Source: Paramesorhizobium deserti | GTDB lineage: Bacteria > Pseudomonadota > Alphaproteobacteria > Rhizobiales > Rhizobiaceae | NCBI RefSeq assembly: GCF_001558695.1 | Contig: NZ_LNTU01000001.1 | Coordinates: 1,178,001-1,242,000, forward strand | Direction of reading: 5' to 3' | Length of the DNA: 64,000 nucleotides | Shown: one piece after another, positions 47,091 to 57,168 of the stretch | Layout of the letters: each line of letters starts with the position of its first letter | Position numbering within the stretch: position 1 is the stretch's first letter | Made by a program: the position numbers and the translations under genes | The notes under the pieces: generated by a model | Seen by the model: only the letters and a program-made list of their open reading frames with translations | What the model was told of the DNA's origin: nothing | Database searches by the model: none

Positions 47091-47528
47091 ATGGAAGAGA
47101 ATCACCGCCTGATCCGCATCAATCAGCGCATATCGATCCACGAGGACGACCTCGAGGAGACGTTCATCCGCGCGGCGGGGCCGGGCGGACAGAACGTCAA
47201 CAAGGTTTCGACCGCCGTGCAGCTGCGTTTCAGGACCGCGCGGGCGGGACTGCCCGAGGACGTCCTGCAACGCCTTGTCAAGCTGGCGGGCCAGCGCGCC
47301 ACCAAGGACGGCGACATTCTGATCGAAGCGAACCGCTACCGCACGCAGGAGCGCAACCGCGACGACGCACGGGAACGTCTCGTCACCCTCATCGGCAAGG
47401 CTGCCGAGCCGCCACCACCGCCGCGCAAGAAAACAAAGCCCTCGAAAGGCGCCGTCGAGCGGCGGCTCAAGGAAAAAGCCGGCCGTTCCGGCATCAAGAA
47501 GATGCGCGGCCGGGTTACGGGCGATTAA
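47091..47528 (+). CDS. arfB: alternative ribosome-rescue factor ArfB
   Basis: A 145-aa peptidyl-tRNA hydrolase related to release factors. The GGQ catalytic motif is in RAAGPGGQNVNKVSTAVQLR near residue 27, and a basic C-terminal tail (KEKAGRSGIKKMRGRV) is typical for insertion into the mRNA channel of stalled ribosomes. Length fits the YaeJ family. There is no stop-codon-recognition domain. Confidence 0.92.
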   Translation: MEENHRLIRINQRISIHEDDLEETFIRAAGPGGQNVNKVSTAVQLRFRTARAGLPEDVLQRLVKLAGQRATKDGDILIEANRYRTQERNRDDARERLVTLIGKAAEPPPPPRKKTKPSKGAVERRLKEKAGRSGIKKMRGRVTGD

Positions 47529-47615
47529 TATTGCTGGCGGCCGTGACTTTCCATTTCGGCATTTGAATGCGAAACTATTCTGCGATTCATTTGCAACGAC
47601 CAAGGAGATCGGACG

Positions 47616-48062
47616 ATGAGCATATTCGACTTTGTCAAATCCGTCGGAACCAAGCTTGGCTTCGGCGACGGCGCGCCGCAAGCCGACGATTTGAAGAAGG
47701 AACTCGATTCGCACAATCTCGGCACCAGCGGCGTGCAGGTCAGCACGGACGGCGACAAGGCGATCCTGAAGGGCAATGTCAGCGACCAGTCAGCCTTCGA
47801 GAAAGCGGTCATCGCGGTCGGCAATTCGCTGGGCGTTTCCAAAGTCGAGGCATCGGAACTGAAGGTGGGCGACGGCGCCGCCAAGGCCCCGACCCTTTAC
47901 ACCGTCAAGAAGGGCGACAATCTCTGGAAGATCGCCGAGGCGGAATACGGCAAGGGCAATGGTGCGAAGTACCCCCAGATCTTCGAAGCCAACAAGCCGA
48001 TGCTGAGCGATCCGGACAAGATCTATCCGGGCCAGGTGCTGCGCATCCCGCCGCTGAGCTGA
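47616..48062 (+). CDS. LysM/BON domain protein (Kbp/YgaU type)
   Basis: A 148-aa protein with no signal peptide. A BON domain covers about residues 22-88 (LKKELDSHNLGTSGVQVST) and a C-terminal LysM covers about 97-146 (YTVKKGDNLWKIAEAEYG). This matches E. coli Kbp (YgaU), a cytoplasmic potassium-binding protein. The gene is monocistronic or weakly linked with arfB. Peptidoglycan binding is not implied without an export signal. Confidence 0.85.
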   Translation: MSIFDFVKSVGTKLGFGDGAPQADDLKKELDSHNLGTSGVQVSTDGDKAILKGNVSDQSAFEKAVIAVGNSLGVSKVEASELKVGDGAAKAPTLYTVKKGDNLWKIAEAEYGKGNGAKYPQIFEANKPMLSDPDKIYPGQVLRIPPLS

Positions 48063-48123
48063 TCGACGAGACAAGGCGCGGATTGAAGGCAATCCGCGCC
48101 AGAACTTCCGGGCATTTGCTTTC

Positions 48124-48738
48124 ATGACGGATCTGCCTGATGGCCTGCGCTATCTCCCGGACTGTTTCGATCGGTCGGAGCAAGAGGCGCTGGTCGGGGC
48201 GATTCGTGAGATCGTCGCAGACGCCCCCCTCTTTACGCCGGCCATGCCGAAGACCGGCAAGGAGATGAGCGTGCGCATGACGAATTGCGGCGTTCTCGGC
48301 TGGGTGACCGACAAGGAGCACGGCTATCGCTATCAAGCGACGCATCCGGCAACTGGCCGGCCCTGGCCGGCGATCCCCGACATGCTGCTGGCGCTCTGGC
48401 GCGATATTTCCGATTATCCGCATCCGCCCGAAGCCTGCCTGATCAATTTCTATACAGACAAGGCGAAAATGGGCCTGCACCAGGACCGCGACGAAAGCGA
48501 ATTCGACGCGCCAGTGGTTTCCGTATCGCTGGGCGATGCCTGCCTTTTCCGGGTCGGCGGCACGAAACGCGGCGATCCCACACAATCCTTCAGGCTGAAA
48601 AGCGGCGATGTGGTGGTGCTCGGCGGCGAGGCGCGGCTGGCCTTCCATGGGGTTGATCGGATTTACCCCGGCACTTCGACATTGTTGAAAAATGGCGGGC
48701 GGATCAACCTGACGATGCGCCGGGCGACGAAGGGGTAA
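48124..48738 (+). CDS. alkB: DNA oxidative demethylase AlkB
   Basis: A 204-aa Fe(II)/2-oxoglutarate dioxygenase that removes methyl lesions such as 1-methyladenine from DNA. Iron ligands are His119 and Asp121 (GLHQDRDE) and His175 (AFHGVDRI); the 2-oxoglutarate motif is RINLTMR at 193-199. Length is typical. It is not linked to ada here (about 39 kb away). A hairpin at 48770-48800 follows. Confidence 0.93.
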   Translation: MTDLPDGLRYLPDCFDRSEQEALVGAIREIVADAPLFTPAMPKTGKEMSVRMTNCGVLGWVTDKEHGYRYQATHPATGRPWPAIPDMLLALWRDISDYPHPPEACLINFYTDKAKMGLHQDRDESEFDAPVVSVSLGDACLFRVGGTKRGDPTQSFRLKSGDVVVLGGEARLAFHGVDRIYPGTSTLLKNGGRINLTMRRATKG

Positions 48739-48769
48739 AGGATAGTTCGGTGCCCTTGCGATGGTGGAA

Positions 48770-48814
48770 ATGGATCCCAGTGCTTGTCACTGGGATCCAT
48801 GCCTCAACGGTGCC
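48770..48814. repeat. palindromic hairpin of the CCCAGTGCTTGTCACTGGG class, copy 2
   Basis: The perfect 13-bp arms ATGGATCCCAGTG (48770-48782) and CACTGGGATCCAT (48788-48800) enclose CTTGT, then GCCTCAACGGTGCC. The same core and flank occur at 20811-20856. It may serve as a terminator between the convergent alkB and coaA. Confidence 0.75.
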
Positions 48815-48866
48815 ACGGCCGCAATGTGGAAAAGACAGGCACTCATCCCACCAGAACAGAAAGCGT

Positions 48867-49835
48867 TCAAATCTTCCGCAGCGCCACTTCCTCGACCAGA
48901 TGGTCGGTGCCCTTGCGCAGGATCAGGTCGGCGCGCGGGCGGGTGGGCAGGATATTCTCTTTCAAATTCTTCAGATTGATGTTGTTCCACAGTCCCTCGG
49001 CGATGGAGAGGGCGGCTTCCTCCGAAAGCTGGGAGTAGCGGTGGAAGAAGGATTGCGGATTGCGGAAGGCGGTCTCGCGCAGCCGCATGAAGCGATCGGC
49101 ATACCATTTGCGGATCTGAGCGGTATCAGCATCGATATAGATCGAGAAATCGAAGAAATCGGAGACGAAAGGCACCATCTTGCCGTCTTCAGGCAGATCG
49201 CGAACCTGCAGCACGTTGATGCCCTCGAAGATCAGGATATCCGGCCGGTCGATGATTGTATATTCGCCCGGCACCACGTCATAGGTCAGGTGCGAATAGA
49301 CCGGGGCGCGGACCTCGCTCATCCCCGCCTTGATCGAGGAGAGGAAGCGCAGCACGGCGCCGACGTCGTAACTGTCAGGGAAGCCCTTGCGCTCCATCAG
49401 GTTCTGGGCGCGCAGCACCGCATTGGGGTAGAGGAAGCCGTCGGTCGTCACCAGATCGACCTTGGGGCTCGACGGCCAGCGGGCGAGAAGCTCCTTCAAA
49501 ACGCGGGCCGTCGTCGATTTGCCGACCGCCACCGAACCGGCGATGCCGATGATGAACGGCGTCTTCACCGCATCGTCCATCTTCAGGAACTGCTGGCGCT
49601 GGCGGAACAGAAGCTGGCTCGCCTCGACATGGGCCGACAGGAGCCGCGACAGCGAGAGATAGATGCGGCGCACTTCGTCGAGATCGATCGGGTCGCCCAG
49701 CGAACGCAGCCTTTTCACCTCGTCATAGGTCAGTGTCAGCGGCGTATCGGCGCGAAATTCCGCCCATTGCTGAGCCGAGAACAGGCGATAGGGCGAATAT
49801 TTGCTGGGGCTCAGCTGATCCATGGATTCCCACAT
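48867..49835 (-). CDS. coaA: pantothenate kinase type I
   Basis: A 322-aa CoaA, first step of coenzyme A synthesis. The P-loop is [17 protein letters not shown] near residue 90, followed by [12 protein letters not shown] near 128 and EGINVLQV near 200. I use the ATG at 49835 because it does not overlap hisE; an in-frame ATG at 49880 would overlap hisE by 32 bp and adds little conservation. It is the last gene of the his operon strand. Confidence 0.9.
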   Translation of the reverse strand: MWESMDQLSPSKYSPYRLFSAQQWAEFRADTPLTLTYDEVKRLRSLGDPIDLDEVRRIYLSLSRLLSAHVEASQLLFRQRQQFLKMDDAVKTPFIIGIAGSVAVGKSTTARVLKELLARWPSSPKVDLVTTDGFLYPNAVLRAQNLMERKGFPDSYDVGAVLRFLSSIKAGMSEVRAPVYSHLTYDVVPGEYTIIDRPDILIFEGINVLQVRDLPEDGKMVPFVSDFFDFSIYIDADTAQIRKWYADRFMRLRETAFRNPQSFFHRYSQLSEEAALSIAEGLWNNINLKNLKENILPTRPRADLILRKGTDHLVEEVALRKI

Positions 49836-49848
49836 CGGCCGCGCGCCT

Positions 49849-50172
49849 TCAGGAAGCTTTCCGCCCGGCCTTTTCCTCAAGGCCGGATTGCGCGGTGCGC
49901 CGTTCGAGCTCCGCCAGAACGGTTGAAAGTTCGACGCCGGAAATCTTCCAGACGACCAGAAGGTGGTAGAGAAGGTCGGCGCTTTCGGAGACGACGCCCT
50001 CCCTGTCGCCGGATATGGCGGCGATCACCGTCTCGACGGCTTCCTCGCCGAGTTTCTGGACAGCCTTGGGTATGCCCTTGGCGACGAGGCTCGCCGTATA
50101 GGAGGAACCATCGGTCGCGCTGGCACGCTCGGCCACAATGCGCTCCAGATCTTCAAGCGTGAAATCACTCAT
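49849..50172 (-). CDS. hisE: phosphoribosyl-ATP pyrophosphatase
   Basis: A 107-aa MazG-like enzyme, second step of histidine synthesis. The acidic helix motif [17 protein letters not shown] lies near residue 40, with [13 protein letters not shown] near 63. It is a separate gene rather than fused to hisI. Start overlaps the hisF stop by 4 bp. Confidence 0.93.
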   Translation of the reverse strand: MSDFTLEDLERIVAERASATDGSSYTASLVAKGIPKAVQKLGEEAVETVIAAISGDREGVVSESADLLYHLLVVWKISGVELSTVLAELERRTAQSGLEEKAGRKAS

Positions 50173-50987
50173 CTGTCCTCCCCGCCCGGTCCTGCCGCGC
50201 TTGGATTTTCCGGATCGAGCCGCATCGGAATGCCGGCTTCGGCCATATAGCGCTTCGCTTCCCCGATCGTATAGGTGCCGAAGTGAAAAATCGAGGCGGC
50301 GAGGACCGCCGTGGCGTGGCCATCGCGAATGCCGGCCACGAGATGGTTGAGATCGCCGACGCCGCCCGAGGCGATGACCGGGGCACGCACGACATCCGCT
50401 ACGGCGCGCGTCAGCGCGATATCGTAACCGGCCTTGGTGCCGTCGCGGTCCATCGAGGTGAGCAGAATCTCACCCGCGCCCAGATCGACGACCTGCCGGG
50501 CGAACTCGACGGCATCGATGCCTGTCTTCTCACGCCCGCCATGGGTGAAGATTTCCCAGCGGTCCGTCTCGCCGGGGGCAGACACTTTCTTGGCGTCGAT
50601 CGCCACCACGATGCACTGATTGCCGAATTTGTCGGCGGCCTCGGCGACGAATTCGGGGGTCTTCACCGCCGCGGTGTTGATCGACACCTTGTCGGCGCCG
50701 GCGAGCAGCAGTTTGCGGATATCGGCGACGCTGCGCACCCCGCCGCCGACGGTCAGCGGCATGAAGCATTGCTCAGCCGTGCGCGCCACCACGTCGAAGA
50801 TCGTCTCGCGATTGTCGGAAGAGGCGGTGATGTCGAGGAAGCAGAGCTCGTCAGCGCCGGCGGCATCGTAAGCCTTGGCCGCCTCGACGGGATCGCCGGC
50901 ATCGATCAGATCGACGAAATTGACGCCCTTGACGACGCGGCCGTCCTTGACGTCCAGACAGGGGATGACGCGGGCTTTCAGTGTCAT
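50169..50987 (-). CDS. hisF: imidazole glycerol phosphate synthase subunit HisF
   Basis: A 272-aa cyclase barrel producing IGP and AICAR with HisH. Catalytic Asp residues are in [13 protein letters not shown] near residue 11 and [13 protein letters not shown] near residue 138. It has a C-terminal tail of about 15 residues ([12 protein letters not shown]) beyond the usual barrel. The start overlaps the hisA stop by 4 bp. Confidence 0.95.
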   Translation of the reverse strand: MTLKARVIPCLDVKDGRVVKGVNFVDLIDAGDPVEAAKAYDAAGADELCFLDITASSDNRETIFDVVARTAEQCFMPLTVGGGVRSVADIRKLLLAGADKVSINTAAVKTPEFVAEAADKFGNQCIVVAIDAKKVSAPGETDRWEIFTHGGREKTGIDAVEFARQVVDLGAGEILLTSMDRDGTKAGYDIALTRAVADVVRAPVIASGGVGDLNHLVAGIRDGHATAVLAASIFHFGTYTIGEAKRYMAEAGIPMRLDPENPSAAGPGGEDR

Positions 50988-51715
50988 GCCGCCGCCCTCA
51001 GAACCGCCAGCGCCTCTTGGGGATCGATCCGCCCGTCATAAAGGGCGCGCCCGGAAATGGCGCCTTCGAGCTTTTTCGCGTCGGGCATGGTCATGCGCCT
51101 GATATCTTCGATCGAGGCGAGGCCGCCCGAGGCGATGACGGGGATGGAGACGGCGTCGGCCAGAGCCAGGGTCGACGGCCAGTTGATGCCGGCCAGAACC
51201 CCGTCGCGGTCGATATCGGTATAGATAATCGCCGCGACGCCGGCGCCCTCGAACTTCTTCGCCAGTTCGATGACACCGAGCTCGGAAGCCGCCGCCCAGC
51301 CCTCGACCGCAACCTTGCCGCCCTTGGCGTCAATGCCAACGGCGACCTTGCCCGGAAACTTTTCACAGGCTTCGATGACCAGCGCCGGATTGCGCACCGC
51401 GACCGTGCCGAGAATGACGCGGGCAAGCCCTTTCGAAAGCCAGTTCTCGATATGGTCGAGCGTGCGGATGCCGCCGCCGAGCTGCACCGGGTTCTTGGTC
51501 GCCTTCAGGATCGCCTCGACCGCCGCGCCGTTGACGCTCTCTCCGGCGAATGCGCCGTTGAGATCGACCACATGCAGCCACTCGAACCCCTGATCCTCGA
51601 AGGCTTTCGCCTGCGCGGCCGGGTCGGGATTATAGACGGTCGCCTCAGCCATGTCGCCGAGCTTCAAGCGCACACACTGACCATCCTTCAAATCGATGGC
51701 GGGGAAGAGGATCAT
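50984..51715 (-). CDS. hisA: phosphoribosylformimino-AICAR phosphate isomerase
   Basis: A 243-aa HisA barrel. The catalytic Asp is in [16 protein letters not shown] near residue 8, and the second in [13 protein letters not shown] near residue 130. I use the ATG at 51715 (MILFPAID), which overlaps the hisH stop as ATGA; the in-frame ATG at 51724 adds only three residues. Confidence 0.95.
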   Translation of the reverse strand: MILFPAIDLKDGQCVRLKLGDMAEATVYNPDPAAQAKAFEDQGFEWLHVVDLNGAFAGESVNGAAVEAILKATKNPVQLGGGIRTLDHIENWLSKGLARVILGTVAVRNPALVIEACEKFPGKVAVGIDAKGGKVAVEGWAAASELGVIELAKKFEGAGVAAIIYTDIDRDGVLAGINWPSTLALADAVSIPVIASGGLASIEDIRRMTMPDAKKLEGAISGRALYDGRIDPQEALAVLRAAA

Positions 51716-52362
51716 GGCTTCCACTTCAGGAAATTGGCTATGAGGGCCAGGCCCAGCGCCTGGCTCTTCTCGGGATGGAACTGCGTGCCCGCCAAATTGT
51801 CGCGCGCGACGGCGGCGGTTATCGGGCCGCCGTAATCGGCCGTTGCCAGCACGTCGTCAGGGTTTCCGGCATCCAGCATATAGGAATGGACGAAATAGGC
51901 GTGCAACCCGTCCGGCCCGGTCCTGATGCCATCGAAGAGCGGATGCGAATGTTTCACGTGAATCGTGTTCCAGCCGATCTGCGGAATTTTCAGGCCGGGA
52001 TCCAACGGCATCATCTCGCGCACATCGCCCTTGATCCAGCCGAAACCTTCCGTCACCGTCTTTTCCAGTCCGCGCGAGGACATCAGCTGCATGCCGACGC
52101 AGATGCCGAGGAAGGGGCGGGCCTTTTCGATCGCCACTTCCTGAACGGCTTCCGTCATATCAGGCACAGCATTGAGCCCGCGGCGGCAATCGGCATAAGC
52201 GCCGACGCCCGGCAAGACGATGCGGTCGGCGGTGCGCACCCGCTCGGCATCGGCGGTGAGATCGATATCTGCGTTGACCCCGCTTTCACGCGCGGCGCGT
52301 TCAAAAGCCTTGGTGGCGGAGCGAAGATTGCCCGAACCGTAATCGATGATGGCGACGCGCAT
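51712..52362 (-). CDS. hisH: imidazole glycerol phosphate synthase glutaminase HisH
   Basis: A 216-aa class I glutamine amidotransferase supplying ammonia to HisF. The nucleophile is Cys in [11 protein letters not shown] near residue 90, and the catalytic His-Glu is in [10 protein letters not shown] near residue 198. It starts 3 bp after the DUF2628 gene. Confidence 0.95.
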   Translation of the reverse strand: MRVAIIDYGSGNLRSATKAFERAARESGVNADIDLTADAERVRTADRIVLPGVGAYADCRRGLNAVPDMTEAVQEVAIEKARPFLGICVGMQLMSSRGLEKTVTEGFGWIKGDVREMMPLDPGLKIPQIGWNTIHVKHSHPLFDGIRTGPDGLHAYFVHSYMLDAGNPDDVLATADYGGPITAAVARDNLAGTQFHPEKSQALGLALIANFLKWKP

Positions 52363-52365
52363 CGC

Positions 52366-52851
52366 TCAATGCTCCCGGGGATAGCCGACGAGGCCGAGCG
52401 TTCCGCCGGGCCGCGACGGCGCAAACCGGGCAGGGGGCGCCTTTTGCGGGGCGGGAGCCGTCGTTGGTGCATCGTCACTGGAATTGCCGCCGGCGAAATA
52501 GCGGATCTCGGCTTCGCTCCGGTCAGCCGCCTCGATCACGCCTTTTTCGGCATAGCCCCGGCGGCGGAACCTGGCGATACGCCAGTTGTTGCCTTCCAGC
52601 GCCACAAGGATCGAGACCAGAAGCGACAGGACGGCGACGGTGCCGCCCTGGTTCCAGTATTCGCCGGCCATGCCGAGCGCCACGGCCGCGGCCACGACGA
52701 GGATCGCCTCGAACCAGAGCCGATGAAACAGGAGCCAGATGAAGGGCACGAAAAAGGCGAGCAGCGCAAAGCCGTCGCGGATGAAGAGCGTGCCTTCCGC
52801 CACGTTCTTCCCCGCTTTTGCGGGCGGCTCCATGATGACGAAGCTTGCCAT
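52366..52851 (-). CDS. DUF2628 membrane protein in the his operon
   Basis: A 161-aa protein with a short N-terminus (MASFVIMEPP), about two to three hydrophobic segments (near residues 27-45, FALLAFFVPFIWLLFHRLWF, and 50-85), a cytoplasmic RIARFRRRGY junction typical of DUF2628, and a Pro/Ala-rich tail. Function unknown. It lies between hisB and hisH, a placement recurrent in Rhizobiales. I use the ATG at 52851 with AAAGGGAA upstream; a longer reading to 52902 is in frame. Confidence 0.82.
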   Translation of the reverse strand: MASFVIMEPPAKAGKNVAEGTLFIRDGFALLAFFVPFIWLLFHRLWFEAILVVAAAVALGMAGEYWNQGGTVAVLSLLVSILVALEGNNWRIARFRRRGYAEKGVIEAADRSEAEIRYFAGGNSSDDAPTTAPAPQKAPPARFAPSRPGGTLGLVGYPREH

Positions 52852-52918
52852 GATCAGATTCCCTTTGATTAGCAGGATTTTTGTCCGAAAGCCGGTCTCC
52901 ACTTTTCGGAAATCCTGC

Positions 52919-53527
52919 TCAGCCTTTCAGCGTCCCCTTGGTGGAGGGGATCGCATCCTTCTGGCGCGGGTCGGCCTCGATGGCGATCCTCAGCGCGCGG
53001 GCCACCGCCTTGAAGCAGGTCTCGGCGATGTGGTGGTTGTTGGCGCCGTAATGATTGGTGATGTGCAGCGTGATGCCGGCATTCTGCGCCAGCGCATGAA
53101 AGAACTCCCGCACCAGCTCGGTATCGAAAGTGCCGATCTTGGGCGCGGAGAATTCCACCTGCCAGACGAGGAACGGCCGGCCCGAGACGTCGAGCGCGGC
53201 GCGCGTCAGCGTCTCATCCATGGCAAGGTCGATCGAGGCATAGCGCATGATGCCGCGCCGCTCGCCCAGCGCCCTGGCGATGGCCTGTCCGATGGCGATG
53301 CCAGTATCCTCGACCGTGTGGTGATCGTCGATATGCAGATCGCCATTGGCCTTGATCTTCATGTCGATCAGCGAATGGCGCGAAAGCTGCTCCAGCATAT
53401 GATCGAAAAAACCGACGCCGGTGGAAATATCGAACGCGCCGGTGCCGTCCAGATCGACCGAAACGGCGATGCTGGTTTCCTTGGTCGTGCGTTCGACCGA
53501 TGCTGCGCGGTTGCTGCTCGATGCCAT
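52919..53527 (-). CDS. hisB: imidazoleglycerol-phosphate dehydratase
   Basis: A 202-aa Mn-dependent IGPD, without a phosphatase domain. The two metal-binding HHxxE-type motifs are [15 protein letters not shown] near residue 70 and [16 protein letters not shown] near residue 165. The ATG at 53527 ([10 protein letters not shown]) is preferred; 53539 is in frame. It heads the his operon and is divergent from hslV. Confidence 0.94.
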   Translation of the reverse strand: MASSSNRAASVERTTKETSIAVSVDLDGTGAFDISTGVGFFDHMLEQLSRHSLIDMKIKANGDLHIDDHHTVEDTGIAIGQAIARALGERRGIMRYASIDLAMDETLTRAALDVSGRPFLVWQVEFSAPKIGTFDTELVREFFHALAQNAGITLHITNHYGANNHHIAETCFKAVARALRIAIEADPRQKDAIPSTKGTLKG

Positions 53528-53731
53528 GATCGTTTCCACTGCCTCATAATTTGTGCCCGCGTTCTAGAACAGCTCGCGGATTTTGCCAAACGCTTTGATC
53601 GGCCACAATGAACGGGTGATTTGCATTTCCTTCATCCGAACATACATAGACTGGGCACAACATTAGGTATGTGCGCAGGGGCCCGCATCGCCGCCGTCAG
53701 GGGCATGAGGGCCTGCTACAAGGAGTTTCAG

Positions 53732-54286
53732 ATGATCGAACACAATCCCTCCACTATCTACGGCACGACCATCGTCACCATCCGCAAGGGCGGAAAGGTG
53801 GTGATCGCCGGCGACGGGCAGGTCTCGCTCGGCCAGACGATCATGAAGGGGAATGCCCGCAAGGTACGCCGCATCGGCAAGGGCAACGTGATCGCCGGCT
53901 TTGCCGGCGCGACCGCCGATGCCTTCACGCTTCTCGAACGGCTCGAATCCAAGCTCGAGCAATATCCCGACCAGCTGATGCGCGCCTCCGTCGAGCTCGC
54001 CAAGGACTGGCGTACCGACCGTTATCTGCGCCGCCTCGAGGCGATGATGCTGGTTGCCGATGCCCAGGTGACGCTGGCGCTGACCGGCACGGGCGACGTT
54101 CTGGAGCCGGAGCACGGCGTGATGGCGATCGGCTCGGGCGGCAATTATGCGCTGGCCGCGGCCCGTGCGCTCATCGACACCGATACGAGCGCCGAGGATA
54201 TCGCGCGCAAGGCGATGCAGATCGCCGCCGATATCTGCGTCTACACCAATGGCAATATCATCGTCGAAAGCATCGACGCCGCCTGA
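53732..54286 (+). CDS. hslV: ATP-dependent protease subunit HslV
   Basis: A 184-aa proteasome-like peptidase. The mature N-terminal threonine is likely Thr12 in [13 protein letters not shown], so an 11-residue propeptide is removed, as is usual in alphaproteobacteria. The family block [17 protein letters not shown] is present near residue 58. The ATG at 53732 has AAGGAG 7 nt upstream; a longer reading from 53621 has no conserved residues. It forms the two-ring core with HslU hexamers. Confidence 0.95.
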   Translation: MIEHNPSTIYGTTIVTIRKGGKVVIAGDGQVSLGQTIMKGNARKVRRIGKGNVIAGFAGATADAFTLLERLESKLEQYPDQLMRASVELAKDWRTDRYLRRLEAMMLVADAQVTLALTGTGDVLEPEHGVMAIGSGGNYALAAARALIDTDTSAEDIARKAMQIAADICVYTNGNIIVESIDAA

Positions 54287-54326
54287 TGGCGGCGCCTCTC
54301 GATTCATACGCACTGGAAGTTTACTT

Positions 54327-55634
54327 ATGACGACATTTTCTCCCCGCGAGATCGTTTCCGAACTCGACCGCTTCATCATCGGGCAGAAGGACGCCAAGCG
54401 CGCCGTGGCCATTGCGCTGCGCAACCGCTGGCGCCGCCAGCAGCTCGAAGGCCAGATGCGCGAAGAGGTCATGCCCAAGAACATCCTGATGATCGGCCCG
54501 ACCGGCGTCGGCAAGACGGAGATCTCCCGCCGTCTGGCAAAGCTGGCGGGCGCGCCATTCATCAAGGTCGAAGCCACGAAGTTCACCGAAGTGGGCTATG
54601 TCGGCCGTGATGTCGAGCAGATCATCCGCGACCTGGTCGAGGTCGCCATCGGCTTGGTGCGCGAGAAAAAACGCGAAGAAGTCAAGGCCAAGGCCCATCT
54701 CAACGCGGAAGAACGCGTGCTCGACGCGCTTGTCGGCAAGACGGCGAGCCCAGCGACGCGCGATTCGTTCCGCAAGAAGCTGCGCGACGGCCTGCTCGAC
54801 GACAAGGAGATCGAGGTCGAGGTGGCCGACACCGGTTCGGGCATCCCTAATTTCGAAATACCGGGCATGCCGGGCGCCAATATCGGCGTGCTCAACCTCG
54901 GCGACATGCTGGGGAAGGCGATGGGCGGGCGCACCAAGACGCGCAAGACGACGGTGAAGGAATCCTACGGCCTGCTGATCAATGACGAATCCGACAAGTT
55001 GCTCGATCAGGAGCAGATCGTGCAGGAAGCGCTCAGCGCGACGGAGGACGACGGCATCGTCTTCCTCGACGAAATCGACAAGATCGCGGCACGCGACGGC
55101 GGCATGGGCGCCGGCGTCTCACGCGAAGGCGTGCAGCGCGATCTGCTGCCGCTGGTCGAGGGCACGACGGTCGCGACGAAATACGGCCCGGTGAAGACGG
55201 ACCATATCCTGTTCATCGCCTCGGGCGCGTTCCATGTCGCCAAGCCGTCGGACCTCCTGCCTGAACTGCAGGGCCGCCTGCCGATCCGCGTCGAGCTCAG
55301 CGCGCTGACGCGCGAGGATTTCCGCCGCATCCTGACGGAAACCGAAGCGAGCCTGATCAAGCAGTATATCGCGCTGATGGCGACGGAAGAGGTGACGCTC
55401 GAAATCACCGACGATGCGATCGACGCGCTTGCCGATATCGCCGTCGATCTCAATTCCAGCATCGAGAATATCGGTGCGCGGCGATTGCAGACGGTGATGG
55501 AACGCGTGCTCGACGAAATTTCGTTCACGGCCCCCGACAAGACAGGCACGTCTTTCACCGTCGATGCCAAATATGTCCGGGAAACGATCGGCGATCTCGC
55601 CAAGAATGCGGACCTTTCGCGTTTTATTCTATAA
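54327..55634 (+). CDS. hslU: HslU ATPase unfoldase
   Basis: A 435-aa AAA+ protein feeding substrates to HslV. Walker A is [15 protein letters not shown] near residue 56, the pore GYVGRDVE near residue 90, Walker [12 protein letters not shown] near 250, and the C-terminal end RFIL docks into HslV. I use the ATG at 54327 ([14 protein letters not shown]); the in-frame reading from 54147 overlaps hslV. It is followed by a strong terminator. Confidence 0.96.
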   Translation: MTTFSPREIVSELDRFIIGQKDAKRAVAIALRNRWRRQQLEGQMREEVMPKNILMIGPTGVGKTEISRRLAKLAGAPFIKVEATKFTEVGYVGRDVEQIIRDLVEVAIGLVREKKREEVKAKAHLNAEERVLDALVGKTASPATRDSFRKKLRDGLLDDKEIEVEVADTGSGIPNFEIPGMPGANIGVLNLGDMLGKAMGGRTKTRKTTVKESYGLLINDESDKLLDQEQIVQEALSATEDDGIVFLDEIDKIAARDGGMGAGVSREGVQRDLLPLVEGTTVATKYGPVKTDHILFIASGAFHVAKPSDLLPELQGRLPIRVELSALTREDFRRILTETEASLIKQYIALMATEEVTLEITDDAIDALADIAVDLNSSIENIGARRLQTVMERVLDEISFTAPDKTGTSFTVDAKYVRETIGDLAKNADLSRFIL

Positions 55635-55704
55635 AGGAACGGACGCAATACAGACCCGAAGTCCTTGCAGCTGTGTCTTTCCGGCATCGCTTGCAACTTA
55701 TTGC

Positions 55705-55737
55705 AAAACCCCCTCGACTCGCGCGAGGGGGTTTTCT
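55705..55737 (+). terminator. intrinsic terminator after hslU
   Basis: AAAACCCCCTCG (55705-55716) pairs with CGAGGGGGTTTT (55724-55735) around a 7-nt loop, followed by CTATTTT. It ends the hslVU transcript and rules out the in-frame start at 55673 for the next gene. Confidence 0.92.
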
Positions 55738-55810
55738 ATTTTCCGGCGATCTCCTTCATGTGGATTTAAGGCCGCGACCGGCCTGTTTCTTGGGGCTGAC
55801 AACGCTGAAC

Positions 55811-56791
55811 ATGAGAAGCCGACTGAACCTCGTCGCCGGCATGGGCTTTCTTGCCGCGAATCTTCTTGCCGTCGCCTTTTGCGGGACCGCCAGCGCGGCC
55901 ACACTGGTTCCGCCCGGCAACCGGCATGCGGAGCAGCCCAACATTCCCGGCGCGTCCGCCAAGCGCACCCGCGAACTCAAGACCACCTACGAGGCCAAAT
56001 ACCGCAAGATCTACAATCTGCTGGCGGTGGACAAGCGGCTGCGCACGAAGATCACGAGCACGGCGGCGGCCTATGGCATAGACCCGATCCATATCGCCGG
56101 GGCGATCGTCGGCGAGCATACCTACAATGTCGATGTCTATGACCGGCTGCAGACCTATTACGTCAAGGCGATGTCCTATGTGAACCGGGGCGTGAGCTTC
56201 GACTACAAGGGTGAATCGATCGGCGCTTTCGTGAAAAGATCCGAATTCTCGGCCTGCTCCGGGTTCAAGGACAGCTATTCCCTGTGGGACTGCCGCGAAA
56301 ATGTCTGGAACACCAAGTTCCGCGGCAAGACGGTGGACGGCAAGCCCTATCCCAACAACCGCTTCAGCGCCGTCTTCTTCCAGCCCTTTTATGCCGGCCA
56401 GACCTTCGGCCTAGGCCAGATCAATCCGCTGACCGCATTGCAGATGTCGGATATGGTGACCCGCATTTCCGGCCTGCCGAAGCTCGACGCCGAAAACGGG
56501 AACGCCGTCTACAAGACCATCATGGATCCCGATCTGACGCTGCCTTACGTCGCGGCGACGCTGAAGCACGCGATCGACGCCTACCGGGAGATCGCCGATT
56601 TCGACATTTCGAAAAATCCCGGCATCACCGCCACGCTTTACAATACGGGCGGCGCCGACGACCGCGCCCGTACGCTCGCCCGAGAAAACGCCAAGCGCAG
56701 GGCGGCGGGAGAGGCGCCGCTCCTGCCGCGGGAAAACTATTATGGCTGGCTGGTGAACGATAAGCTCGACGAGTTGAGAGAGCTGTTTTAG
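55811..56791 (+). CDS. DUF1402 family exported protein
   Basis: A 326-aa protein with a Sec signal peptide (residues 1-30, ending near ASAAT). The body resembles lytic-transglycosylase-like folds used by DUF1402: THIAGAIVGEHTYNVDVYDR-like segment (actual HIAGAIVGEHTYNVDVYD) near residue 95, and GQTFGLGQINPLTALQMSD near 200. A catalytic Glu in GEHTYN is plausible (inference); function is not established. Its stop overlaps the convergent XRE gene's stop by 4 bp. Confidence 0.8.
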   Translation: MRSRLNLVAGMGFLAANLLAVAFCGTASAATLVPPGNRHAEQPNIPGASAKRTRELKTTYEAKYRKIYNLLAVDKRLRTKITSTAAAYGIDPIHIAGAIVGEHTYNVDVYDRLQTYYVKAMSYVNRGVSFDYKGESIGAFVKRSEFSACSGFKDSYSLWDCRENVWNTKFRGKTVDGKPYPNNRFSAVFFQPFYAGQTFGLGQINPLTALQMSDMVTRISGLPKLDAENGNAVYKTIMDPDLTLPYVAATLKHAIDAYREIADFDISKNPGITATLYNTGGADDRARTLARENAKRRAAGEAPLLPRENYYGWLVNDKLDELRELF

Positions 56792-57168
56792 GAGCGAATG
56801 GTCTTGCGCCGTTTCCTCGCCGCCTTGACCTGCTCGGTGAGTGACAGGATCGTCTCGCGGTCGATCATGCGGATGCCCGAGGCGATGAGATTGGCGAGCT
56901 CGGTCGCTTCCGGCGAGAGGCCCGCCGTATCGATGACGACGCGGGGATGGGAAATCGTCGCCAGCTGCTGCAGTTCCTCGGCATCATCCCAGATGATGTT
57001 GAAATAGGTGATGATCCGCTGCAGCAGATCCCAGGTCGGCTGGCCACGGCGGCCATGCTCGAGCGCGGAGAGATAGGCGGCTGAAACGCCGATCTCGGCG
57101 GCCATCTGCTTTTGCGAGACGTTGCGCTCCTCGCGCAGTTCACGCAGGCGTTTCCCGAATGGCGTCAT
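56788..57168 (-). CDS. XRE family transcriptional regulator
   Basis: A 126-aa regulator with an N-terminal Cro/CI HTH (LRELREERNVSQKQMAAEIG then VSAAYLSALEHGRRG, residues 8-43) and a C-terminal helical part without a recognisable ligand domain. Its start overlaps the Smr gene's stop by 4 bp. This Smr-XRE pair follows mltA on the same strand, an arrangement common in Rhizobiales. Target unknown. Confidence 0.88.
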   Translation of the reverse strand: MTPFGKRLRELREERNVSQKQMAAEIGVSAAYLSALEHGRRGQPTWDLLQRIITYFNIIWDDAEELQQLATISHPRVVIDTAGLSPEATELANLIASGIRMIDRETILSLTEQVKAARKRRKTIRS

